The notes under the pieces: model-generated
The model's input: the letters and a program-made list of their open reading frames with translations, nothing else
The model's database searches: none
Told to the model about the DNA's origin: nothing
Position numbers and translations under genes: made by a program
Shown here: one piece after another, positions 1 to 6,987 of the stretch
How positions within the stretch are numbered: position 1 is the first letter of the stretch
Layout of the letters: each line of letters starts with the position of its first letter
Source: CALAEC01 sp050692915
GTDB lineage: Bacteria; Actinomycetota; UBA4738; CALAEC01
NCBI GenBank assembly: GCA_050692915.1
Contig: JBOGVU010000002.1
Location: 16,871-80,870, forward strand
Length of the DNA stretch: 64,000 bases
Reading direction: 5' to 3'

Positions 1-368
1 GACAGCAGACCGAGGGCCGCAACCCCGACCAGGAAGCGATCGGGAGCCGCCCCCGCACTCAGCCCCAACGCGACGCGCAGCGCGTCCCGCCGTGGACCCG
101 GAATGCGTTCGAGTCGATCGAGCATCGGCGCGCACACCTGCTGGAGGGAGGCGAATGTGAGCTCCATCTCTGACTCGACGCCGACGGCCCGCAGAACGCG
201 AAAGTCCGGAGCCGAGCCGATCGCGTAGTCCAGCAGGGCCGTCTTGCCCACACCCGGCTCGCCGCGGAGCACGAGGGAGCGGCTCTCGCCCCTGCGCGCT
301 GCTTCGAGGAGGACGTCGAGCGCCGCGCACTCTGCGTCGCGCCCTCGGAGGGTGTTCTGCGTGGACAT
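1..368 (-). CDS. LuxR-family ATPase regulator, N-terminal part
   Basis: This gene reads right to left from an ATG at 366-368 and leaves the window at base 1, so only about 122 N-terminal residues are visible. They begin MSTQNTLRGRDAE and contain a Walker A loop (GEPGVGKT, residues 36-43) followed by ALLDYAIG. This is typical of the AAA/STAND ATPase domain at the start of large LuxR-family (LAL/MalT-like) transcription regulators, which bind ATP, sense a ligand through a C-terminal repeat region and bind DNA through a terminal LuxR helix-turn-helix. The ligand-binding and DNA-binding parts lie outside the window. It is divergent from the secreted hydrolase at 654, which it could regulate, but nothing in the sequence proves this. 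Confidence 0.75.
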   Translation of the reverse strand, partial: MSTQNTLRGRDAECAALDVLLEAARRGESRSLVLRGEPGVGKTALLDYAIGSAPDFRVLRAVGVESEMELTFASLQQVCAPMLDRLERIPGPRRDALRVALGLSAGAAPDRFLVGVAALGLL

Positions 369-653
369 GAGCCCCGCCGTCCTCCGCTTCCGCGAGCATC
401 CGTGCGCACCATCGCGGGAACTGTAGGCCGCGCGGGCGTCCCGCCCCTGGCTGACAGATGAACGAGCGCCCCCATCGCCCGCCGCCCATCTCGCGACCGG
501 CAAAGGATACACCTTCGGCCCCAGCCGTGCGGAACCGCCCCAGGCCGGCTGGCTGTCTTGGGGCTGGCGACCAGGCTGGCGTGTCGGCGGATTCGACCGC
601 GCCTCGGCCCGGGCATCCTCGCGGTGACCGACATCCGTCGGAGAGGAGGTCTC

Positions 654-1496
654 ATGATCAGCGAGAAGAAGTCGACGCGCCTCCCTCGGCGCGTTTTCGC
701 GATGAGCTCCGCCCTCGCCCTCACCGCGGTCGTCTTGCTCGGCGGCGGTGGGCATGCTGCGGCCACGCGGCAGGCGAGCTCGGATCCGCGGCCGACCATC
801 GTGCTCGTGCACGGCGACTGGGCGGACGCATCGTCGTGGAACGGCGTGATCCAGCGCCTGCAGGATCGCGGATTCACTGTGGTGGCTCCGCCCAACACGC
901 TGCGCGGGGCGAGCCAGGACGCGCCGTACCTCGGCAGCTACCTCCAGACGATCCCTGGACCGATCGTGCTCGTGGGGCACTCCTACGGCGGCTTCGTGGT
1001 CACCAATGCGGCCACGGGCAACGCCAACGTGGACGCGCTCGTGTACATCGACGCGTTCGCCCCCGACGAGGGCGAGACGCTTGTCGACCTCACGGCAGGT
1101 ACCACCTCCTGCATCACCGAAAGCGCGTTCAACGCCGTGCCATTCAACGGCAGAGTGGATCTGTACCTGCGTTGGGAGCCGAATCCACCGTACGCCGGGT
1201 TCACGGAGTGCTTCGCCAACGGCGTCAACCAGAAGACCGCCGCGGTCCTCGCCGCCGGGCAACGACCCGCGGCCGCCGAGCAGTTCTTCGATCCTTCCGG
1301 CCCGCCGGCGTGGAAGACGATCCCGTCGTGGTCGCTCATCGGGACGCTCGACAACGTGATCCCGGCGGACCTCCAGGAAGAGATGTCCGAGCGCGCCGGC
1401 GCTCACATCTCCAGGGTCAAGGCCGGGCACCTCAGCCTGATCACACGTCCAAATGCGGTCGTCCGGGTCATCCTGTCGGCGGTCGAGGCGACGTGA
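654..1496 (+). CDS. secreted alpha/beta-fold hydrolase
   Basis: The 280-residue protein starts at an ATG preceded by GAGAGGAGGT. It begins with a basic stretch and a hydrophobic segment (about residues 14-36) that looks like a signal peptide ending near HAAATRQ. An alpha/beta hydrolase fold follows. HGDW near residue 53 supplies the oxyanion region, GHSYGG places the nucleophile at Ser110, and AGHLSL near the C-terminus offers the catalytic His. The family includes esterases and lactonases, and the substrate cannot be read from sequence. An in-frame reading from 558 exists but has no ribosome site and would bury the signal peptide. It is followed 19 bases later by the NmrA-like gene, so the two are probably co-transcribed. 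Confidence 0.82.
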   Translation: MISEKKSTRLPRRVFAMSSALALTAVVLLGGGGHAAATRQASSDPRPTIVLVHGDWADASSWNGVIQRLQDRGFTVVAPPNTLRGASQDAPYLGSYLQTIPGPIVLVGHSYGGFVVTNAATGNANVDALVYIDAFAPDEGETLVDLTAGTTSCITESAFNAVPFNGRVDLYLRWEPNPPYAGFTECFANGVNQKTAAVLAAGQRPAAAEQFFDPSGPPAWKTIPSWSLIGTLDNVIPADLQEEMSERAGAHISRVKAGHLSLITRPNAVVRVILSAVEAT

Positions 1497-1515
1497 TCGC
1501 GAGGGAGGCAACGCG

Positions 1516-2310
1516 ATGAAGATCGTCGTGATCGGCGGAAGCGGCCTCATCGGCTCAAAGCTCGTCGCGAAGCTGCGCCAGGCCGGCCACGACCCGCTGG
1601 CGGCGTCGCCGGACTCGGGCGTCGACACGCTGACCGGCCAGGGACTGGCCGACGCGCTGGACAAGGCCGAGGTCGTGGTCGACGTGTCGAACGCACCGGA
1701 TTGGGACGAGGCAGCGGTGCTGGATTTCTTCCTGACCTCGTCTCGCAACATCCTCGCCGCCGAGACCGCCGCCGGGGTAGGTCACCACGTCGCACTATCC
1801 GTCGTGGGAGCCGACCGGCTCGCGGACAGCGGGTACTTCCGGGCGAAGGTCGTCCAGGAGGAAGCGATCAAGGCGGCGACCGTGCCCTACACGATCGTCC
1901 GCGCGACGCAGTTCTTCGAGTTCCTCGGCCGCATCGCCGATTCGAACACCGACGGCGAGACGGTTCGTGTACCGCCGGTGCTGGTTCAGCCCGAGGCAGC
2001 CGACGACGTCGCCGCCGCGTTGGCGGTCGCGGCGGTGGGCGCGCCGGTGAACGGCACCGTCGAGCTGGCCGGCCCCGAACGGTTCCGTCTCGACGAGCTC
2101 ACCCGCCGCGTGCTGGGCGCGAATAGCGACGCACGCCGGGTGACGGCCGACCGCCGCGCGCGCTACTTCGGCGTAGAGCTCGACGACGGCTCCCTCATCC
2201 CAGATGACGACGCACGGATCGCTCCGACCCGGTTCGAGGACTGGCTTGACCGGACCACGCTCAAGCAAACGAGGCCCGAGGAGGCCCAGCTGGAAGGAGG
2301 CTCTGCATGA
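1516..2310 (+). CDS. NmrA-like NAD(P)-binding protein (atypical SDR)
   Basis: This 264-residue protein starts at an ATG behind GAGGGAGG. The N-terminus is a Rossmann fold with the glycine motif GGSGLIG at residues 8-14. Later segments (YTIVRATQFFEF, PVLVQPEAADDVAAAL) match the atypical short-chain dehydrogenases of the NmrA/SDR_a family, which bind NAD(P) and act as redox sensors or as quinone or sugar-nucleotide oxidoreductases. The canonical YxxxK catalytic pair is not evident, so a sensor role is possible. The stop codon overlaps an ATG at 2307 (ATGA), which suggests translational coupling to the hydrolase that is now broken downstream. Confidence 0.8.
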   Translation: MKIVVIGGSGLIGSKLVAKLRQAGHDPLAASPDSGVDTLTGQGLADALDKAEVVVDVSNAPDWDEAAVLDFFLTSSRNILAAETAAGVGHHVALSVVGADRLADSGYFRAKVVQEEAIKAATVPYTIVRATQFFEFLGRIADSNTDGETVRVPPVLVQPEAADDVAAALAVAAVGAPVNGTVELAGPERFRLDELTRRVLGANSDARRVTADRRARYFGVELDDGSLIPDDDARIAPTRFEDWLDRTTLKQTRPEEAQLEGGSA

Positions 2311-2357
2311 AGCCGACGATCGTCGAGTCGGCCGCCAAGCGGACAGAGGAGGGCGAG

Positions 2358-2683
2358 ATGAGCACGACCGTTTCCCCGACGCCGATCACCGAGCACGAGC
2401 TCGAGCAGGTCTCGCGCAGATGGGCAACGCGAACCTCAACCCATGGACGGAGGCGAAGGTGAACACGAAGAACCCCGACCGTGGTCCCCTGCTGATCATC
2501 GAGGGAGAGAAGGACCACACGGTGCCGTGGGCGATCGCTCGCGCCGCCTACACGCGGCAGAGGCGCAATCCCGGCGTGACGGAGATCGTGAAGATCCCGA
2601 ACCGAGGCCACTCCCTCACGATCGACCACGGCCGGCGCGAGGTCGCCGAGATCGCGCTCACCTTCGTCAAGAGGTTCACCTAG
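2358..2683 (+). pseudogene. alpha/beta hydrolase with internal deletion
   Basis: The first 20 or so codons from the ATG at 2358 (MSTTVSPTPITEHELEQV) match the N-terminus of a common actinobacterial alpha/beta hydrolase family of roughly 280 residues. Near 2415 the text jumps, in another frame, to the C-terminal third of the same family: MGNANLNPWTEAKV, then LLIIEGEKDHTVPW with the acid residue, then NRGHSLTIDH with the catalytic His. The central part with the HGLW oxyanion motif and the GHSTGG nucleophile is absent, a loss of about 180 codons. The product cannot be an active hydrolase. The family match is from memory of typical members; the frame change is seen directly. Confidence 0.7.
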
Positions 2684-2708
2684 CACCACCACGAAGGAGG
2701 GGATCCAA

Positions 2709-3677
2709 ATGTCCGAGACCATCACACCCTCACGGATCGTCCTCGAGCCGGCGTCCCAGGAGTTCGTCGAGGCGACCTCGAAACCGCCGTTCTTGTACGA
2801 GCTCACGCCGGCTGAAGCCCGCAAGGTGCTGGACGACGTCCAGGCCGCGCCGATCGACAAGCTGGCCGTCGAGGAGCGCTGGATCAACCTCCCGGCCGAG
2901 GTCGGCGACGTGCGGGTGCGGATCGTGCGGCCGCCGGACGCCGCCGGGACGCTGCCGGTGATCCTCTACATGCACGGCGGCGGCTGGGTGCTGGGCAACG
3001 CCGATACGCACGACCGGCTCGTCCGAGAGCTGGCCGTCGGGACCGGCGCGGCGGTCGTGTTCGTAGAGTACGACCGCTCGCCGGAGGCGCACTATCCCGT
3101 CGCGATCGAGCAGGGATACGCCACGGCCCGGTGGATCGTGCGCGAGGGCGCCGCCAATCAGCTCGATCCGGACCGCATGGCCGTCGCCGGCGACTCGGTC
3201 GGCGGCGGCATGACGGCAGCGCTGGCGCTGATGGCGAGTGAACGCGGCGACGTGCCCTTCGTGCAGCACTCGATGTACTACCCGGTCACCGACGCCCGAA
3301 TGGACACGGCGTCCTACGAGCAGTTCGCGGAGGGCTACTTCCTCACCGCGAAAGCGATGGCGTGGTTCTGGGACGCGTACCTGCCGGAGGTAGACCGGCG
3401 CTCGGAGCCGTTCGCCTCGCCGCTGCGCGCGAGTGATGAGCAGCTCGCCGGCCTTCCGCCGGCGTTCGTGATCGTCGACGAGGCCGACGTGCTGCGTGAC
3501 GAGGGCGAGGCCTACGCGGCGCGCCTGCGGGCAGCAGGGGTTGCGGTTACGACCGTTCGCTACGACGGCATCACGCACGATTTCATGATGCTCAACCCGC
3601 TCAGCGGCACGCATGCCACGCGCGCGGCGGTCGCCCAGGCCATCTCGGTCCTGCGGGGTGCGCTGCATGGCGCCTGA
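2709..3677 (+). CDS. HSL-family alpha/beta hydrolase (lipase/esterase)
   Basis: This 322-residue cytoplasmic protein starts at an ATG 8 bases after AAGGAGGGG. It carries the hormone-sensitive-lipase family signature HGGGW at residues 89-93 and GDSVGG with nucleophile Ser163. The acid probably lies in VIVDEADVLRDEGE and the catalytic His in GITHDFM near residue 293. Members hydrolyse short-chain esters and acetylated small molecules. Length and motif order are normal for the family, and the gene looks intact, unlike its upstream neighbour. Several hydrolase and redox genes follow in the same direction with strong ribosome sites, so this part may be one loosely organised operon. Confidence 0.87.
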   Translation: MSETITPSRIVLEPASQEFVEATSKPPFLYELTPAEARKVLDDVQAAPIDKLAVEERWINLPAEVGDVRVRIVRPPDAAGTLPVILYMHGGGWVLGNADTHDRLVRELAVGTGAAVVFVEYDRSPEAHYPVAIEQGYATARWIVREGAANQLDPDRMAVAGDSVGGGMTAALALMASERGDVPFVQHSMYYPVTDARMDTASYEQFAEGYFLTAKAMAWFWDAYLPEVDRRSEPFASPLRASDEQLAGLPPAFVIVDEADVLRDEGEAYAARLRAAGVAVTTVRYDGITHDFMMLNPLSGTHATRAAVAQAISVLRGALHGA

Positions 3678-3761
3678 CATGGGGCTGCAAGCCGGCGCCG
3701 CACCCCGGCTGGAGCGCGGCGCCGGCCCGTCCACAGCGGGCTCGTCGGCAATGGGCAAGGG

Positions 3762-4190
3762 GTGAACAAGATGGAAAGCGGGAGCGCCGGCGTGATCCAC
3801 TTGCTCGACGGGGTAGATCGCGACGATATCGACGCACTGCTCGGGATGGGCCACAAGGTCTTCTTCGCGCCTGGCGAGTCGATCTTCGACACCGGCGACA
3901 AGGCCGACGCGATGTACGTGGTCCTCGACGGTGAGGCGCAAGTTGACGTCGGAGGCCGATTCCATCGCCTCACTCGAGGGAACGTCTTCGGCGAGATGGC
4001 GCTCGTCGCCCCCGGCCAGCGGATGGCCACGGTTCGGGCCGTCGAACCGCTGCACGTCTTGAAGGTCCACGCCGACGACTTCCGGTCCCTCTTGCTGGAC
4101 CGTCCGCAGATCGCGCTGTCGATGCTACGTACGCTCGCTCTTCGCCTTCGGGAGGTCGAGCAGCGCATCGATGCCTGGATGGCCTCGTGA
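3762..4190 (+). CDS. stand-alone cyclic-nucleotide-binding domain protein
   Basis: This 142-residue protein is a single cNMP-binding domain with no helix-turn-helix, so it is not a complete Crp/Fnr regulator. The phosphate-binding cassette is visible as NVFGEMALVAPGQRMATVRA (about residues 74-93), with Glu78 and Arg87 in the usual places. The C-terminal helix ends REVEQRIDAWMAS. A close paralogue sits at 59984 and has the same ending (REVQQRLDAWIG). That copy is paired with a class III nucleotide cyclase, so both proteins may respond to one second messenger. GTG 3762 was taken as the start; ATG 3771 is an equally good alternative. Confidence 0.8.
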   Translation: MNKMESGSAGVIHLLDGVDRDDIDALLGMGHKVFFAPGESIFDTGDKADAMYVVLDGEAQVDVGGRFHRLTRGNVFGEMALVAPGQRMATVRAVEPLHVLKVHADDFRSLLLDRPQIALSMLRTLALRLREVEQRIDAWMAS

Positions 4191-4233
4191 GAGCCGGCAA
4201 CGTGGACGAACGAGCGATGAGGAGGAGTGAGCG

Positions 4234-4539
4234 ATGAAGGAGCCGCTGATCCGCGTAAGCGACATCCCGCAGGGCGGCACTGTGACCGCCGATCTCCTGG
4301 GGCGGGAGGTGCTGGTGATGCTCCTGAACGGCAAGCCGCGCGCCTACCTCAACGTTTGCATGCACCACGGTGGTTCGCTGACGCTCGAAGGCGACACGTT
4401 CACCTGCGACTGGCACGGCTCGACGTTCGACGTGCGGACTGGTCGCGCACTTTCGGGACCGGTACGGCCGGATGCGAGGTTGATCATGCTTCCCACGCGG
4501 GTCGAGAACGGCGTCCTTACCTACGTCTACGAGGAGTGA
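4234..4539 (+). CDS. Rieske-type [2Fe-2S] ferredoxin
   Basis: The 101-residue protein is a compact Rieske domain. The cluster ligands are the pairs C42-x-H44 (VCMHHGGS) and C58-xx-H61 (CDWHGS), the spacing used by soluble Rieske ferredoxins of ring-hydroxylating dioxygenases and related small electron carriers. There is no membrane anchor or signal peptide, so it should act in the cytoplasm. No oxygenase subunit or reductase lies next to it, so its partner is unknown. The ATG at 4234 follows GAGGAGTGAGCG. Confidence 0.88.
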   Translation: MKEPLIRVSDIPQGGTVTADLLGREVLVMLLNGKPRAYLNVCMHHGGSLTLEGDTFTCDWHGSTFDVRTGRALSGPVRPDARLIMLPTRVENGVLTYVYEE

Positions 4540-4727
4540 CAAGCACAGGAACGAGACTGGAGGTGGTAGAGCGAGCGGGAATCGAAGTCCTCCGGGACGG
4601 CGTAGGGCCGGAACGCGGCAAGCGATTCGGCCAAGGAGCCAGGCTCGGCCACACCTCGATTCGAAGGGAGACCGCGATGAATGGATGACGATCGTTCACC
4701 CGACAACTCCCGAAAGGAGGCGTAGTC

Positions 4728-5546
4728 ATGAGCTTCATCAAGACGAAGGATGGGACCGAGATCTACTACAAGGACTGGGGGGAAGGCCCGGCGATTACCT
4801 TCTCACACGGCTGGCCGCTTAGCTCCGACGCCTGGGACGGACAGATGCTGTTTCTGGCGCAGCACGGCTTCCGCGCGGTCGCGCACGACCGGCGTGGTTT
4901 TGGCCGATCCAGCCAGCCCAATTCGGGGAACGACATGGACGGCTATGCAGACGATCTCGCCGCGGTGATCGAGACGCTCGATCTTAAGGACCTCACCCTG
5001 GTTGGCCACTCCACCGGCGGCGCAGAGGTCGCCCGCTACATCGGGCGCCATGGCACGGCACGGGTCGCCAAGGCCGTTCTGATCTCCGCTGCGCTCCCGG
5101 CCTTGTTGCAGACCGATGCCAACCCAGAGGGTTTGCCGAAGGAGGCCTTCGACGGCATCCTCGCTGGCCTCATGGCGGATCGATCCCAGTTCTACAAGGG
5201 TCTGGCGATCCAGTTCTACGGTGCCAACAGACCCGGCGCGGAGGTCTCGCAGGGGCTGCTCGATCAGTTCTGGACGTGGAGCATGCAGTCCGGGCTGAAG
5301 CATTCCGGCGAGAGCGTTATGTCCCTCTTGAGGAACTTCACGGAGGACCTCGAGAAGTTCGACGTGCCGACCCTGATCTTGCACGGGGAGGACGATCAGA
5401 TCATCCCGGTGCAGATCTCGGCTATGAGGTCCGCGCAGATCATCAAGGACGCGAAGGAGATCATCTACCCGGGCGCGCCGCACGGGATTACCGCCACGCA
5501 CCAGGACGCTATCAACTCCGAGCTGCTCAGGTTCCTGGAGAGCTAG
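4728..5546 (+). CDS. alpha/beta hydrolase, non-haem chloroperoxidase type
   Basis: This 272-residue protein starts at an ATG after GAAAGGAGGCGTAGTC. The fold is clear: SHGWP at residues 26-30 (oxyanion side), HDRRGFGRSS after strand 4, GHSTGG with nucleophile Ser95, an acid in LILHGEDDQIIP, and a terminal PHGITATH with the catalytic His. This pattern belongs to the cofactor-free haloperoxidase/aryl esterase group. Members can perform perhydrolysis in vitro but are usually esterases in the cell. No signal peptide is present. The 190 bases before the start contain only a short frame ending at 4686 and no recognisable gene. Confidence 0.88.
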   Translation: MSFIKTKDGTEIYYKDWGEGPAITFSHGWPLSSDAWDGQMLFLAQHGFRAVAHDRRGFGRSSQPNSGNDMDGYADDLAAVIETLDLKDLTLVGHSTGGAEVARYIGRHGTARVAKAVLISAALPALLQTDANPEGLPKEAFDGILAGLMADRSQFYKGLAIQFYGANRPGAEVSQGLLDQFWTWSMQSGLKHSGESVMSLLRNFTEDLEKFDVPTLILHGEDDQIIPVQISAMRSAQIIKDAKEIIYPGAPHGITATHQDAINSELLRFLES

Positions 5547-5560
5547 CAGCGGTCGCCTTC

Positions 5561-5592
5561 CGCTCCGGCCCCCGAGATGAGGGGCCGGAGCG
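5561..5592. terminator. hairpin between convergent genes
   Basis: A perfect 12-bp stem (5561-5572 with 5581-5592) with an 8-base loop lies between the convergent hydrolase and VOC genes. There is no U-tract on either strand, so it may be a weak bidirectional terminator. Confidence 0.55.
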
Positions 5593-5593
5593 C

Positions 5594-6007
5594 CTATCCC
5601 ATCTTCGATTGGCCGACCTCGATCAGGTGGCCGTCGGGGTCCCGGATGTAGCAGCGAATCTCGCGGCCACGGTCTGTCGGAGGCGTGAGGAACTGCGCCC
5701 CTTTGGCCCTCCAGTCTTCGTACACCGCGTGGACGTCCGCCACTCGGATGTTCATGCACGCGCTGACGCGGCTCGGATCCTGCGGCGTCACCATCTCCAC
5801 GTCGGGCTTGTCCTCGGTCGGCTCGCCGCCCACGTTGATGATGATCCACGAGTTGTGGAACTGGAGGATCACAGGGTCACGCTCCATCACGACTTCCGCC
5901 CCAAGGACATTCGTGTAGAAGTCCCGCGAACGGTCCTGGTCCTCGACGATCAAGAGCGTGGTGAGGACCACCCCCTCCTCTGGCGCGGGGAACTCAGGGT
6001 TCGCCAT
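5594..6007 (-). CDS. VOC (glyoxalase/bleomycin-resistance fold) protein
   Basis: The 137-residue protein begins MANPEFPAPEEG. It shows the paired beta-alpha-beta modules of the vicinal oxygen chelate superfamily: LLIVEDQDRSRDFYTNVLG at the N-terminal half and IRCYIRDPDGHLIEVGQS at the end, where the Glu is a typical metal ligand. Members include lyases, dioxygenases and drug-binding proteins, and the substrate cannot be assigned. ATG 6007 is preferred over ATG 6013 because the GGAGGTG ribosome site would touch the upstream codon but lies about 7 bases from this one. Three further VOC genes occur in the window (36461, 49160, 59442). Confidence 0.82.
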   Translation of the reverse strand: MANPEFPAPEEGVVLTTLLIVEDQDRSRDFYTNVLGAEVVMERDPVILQFHNSWIIINVGGEPTEDKPDVEMVTPQDPSRVSACMNIRVADVHAVYEDWRAKGAQFLTPPTDRGREIRCYIRDPDGHLIEVGQSKMG

Positions 6008-6078
6008 TCCCATCACCTCCGTGGAGATCTGTGAGAGCCAACCTAACTCCCAGCCGACCAGGACGTTGGGAGTGCCCG

Positions 6079-6305
6079 CGGTTAGTCGAGGTGGTGGGCT
6101 TCCTGCAGGTTGCGGGCCGCGCCGATCAGGCCGATGTGGCTGAAGGCCTGAGGGAAGTTCCCGAGCAAGTCGCCTGCGACGGGGTCGATCTCCTCCGATA
6201 GGAGGCCGACGTCGTTCGTGTAGCCGAGAGCGTCTCGGACAGCTCGCGGGCGCGCTCGGTTTCCCCCGCTGTGGCCAGGTTCCCGACCAACCAGTTTCTC
6301 TGACT
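6079..6305 (-). pseudogene. C-terminal remnant of a GH15 glucoamylase/trehalase-like enzyme
   Basis: Read right to left, the last 65 or so codons of a glycoside hydrolase family 15 protein are recognisable. One frame gives NWLVGNLATAGETERARELS. After a frame change comes NDVGLLSEEIDPVAGDLLGNFPQAFSHIGLIGAARNL and a stop. The intact GH15 gene at 45706 ends with the same block (NDVGLLSEEYDPAAGRLLGNFPQAFTHVGL), which supports the assignment directly. The N-terminal nine tenths of the gene are missing. Confidence 0.72.
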
Positions 6306-6757
6306 GCCGGGGTCGTCGTCCTGTTCCTGGTGGTCGGGGGAGCAGTCGCGGGCGTGTCCGGGAGCTTCATCGTGGCCTTCCCGTGGATCGGGCTGGGGCT
6401 GGGAGTCGTCCTCACCGCTCTGGGCGCGCAGGTTTTGGCGGGGCGCAGTCTTCACCTGTCCATCGTCGACGACTGGGCCGCTCGCCTGGCCAGGGACCCC
6501 CGGGCACCCTCGGCCCGGTCGTACGCGAAAACGGGGCGGTGTACGGTCTGGCCCCTCTGAGCTGCACGCTCCCGGCGTTGCTGGCGGTTATCGCGACGTC
6601 GCTATTGTCCGGGGGCTACCTGGCCGCCCTGATCCACTTCGTACTGTTCGGGATGAGAATGGCCGCTGTGTTGGCCACGATGACCATCCTGGTCGGGTGG
6701 CTGGCCGGCCGGGGCCCCTCGAGCCCAAGGAAGGTCAGGGCTGATTCTTGTGGCTAA
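6306..6757 (+). pseudogene. frameshifted CcdA/DsbD-like membrane protein fragment
   Basis: Two overlapping frames encode hydrophobic stretches that fit one protein. VVLFLVVGGAVAG and FIVAFPWIGLGLGVVLTALG come from the first. After a frame change near 6520, YGLAPLSCTLPALLAVIA and GGYLAALIHFVLFGMRMAAVLATMTILVGW come from the second. The block around APLSCTLP resembles the membrane core of CcdA-type thiol-disulphide transporters, which pass electrons to cytochrome c maturation. The start is missing and the frame is broken, so the gene is dead. It abuts the first att-like site. Confidence 0.55.
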
Positions 6758-6983
6758 TTTGTGGCTGACTCAGGTGACCTGACCTGATCTCAGCTGACCT
6801 GACACCACGTGTGAGCAGCGGATATGCCTGAGCCGACCTGGAACTGCACTCATAACCCAGAGGTCGCTGGTTCAAATCCACCCCGCGCAACCAAACGAAG
6901 TAGCAGGTCAGAAGGGGTGCCCAGCGATCGGCACCCCTTCTGTTTGGTCGTCGAAGAGACCTCTCTGATACCCGTCTGATACC
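6750..6983 (+). repeat. att-like site 1 (3' half of a CAU tRNA)
   Basis: In order: GTGGCT direct repeats at 6750 and 6761 (11 bp apart); a tract with 10-bp period at 6771-6810; half-site GACCTGG at 6835-6841; the tRNA 3' half at 6849-6893 (anticodon loop CTCATAA, T-loop TTCAAAT); a hairpin at 6911-6940; and a different 11-bp-spaced pair, CTGATACC, at 6965 and 6976. This copy alone encodes a 3' CCA, and it has a mismatch in the T-stem. The 5' half of a tRNA (it would need TGCGCGG upstream) is absent, so it is not a tRNA gene. I interpret it as a junction of two integrated elements with different integrase arm sites. Confidence 0.8.
6911..6940 (+). terminator. terminator-like hairpin after tRNA fragment 1
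   Basis: An 11-bp perfect stem with an 8-base loop is followed by TGTTTGG. It sits where a tRNA terminator would be, so an integrating element could restore the end of the tRNA transcript. Confidence 0.6.
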
Positions 6984-6987
6984 GAAC

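Noticed and set aside
6841..6893. Possible complete tRNA genes at the seven CAU-anticodon repeats
   Set aside because: No copy has a 5' acceptor strand (TGCGCGG would be needed), a D-arm or a matching 5' anticodon stem. They are 3' halves only.
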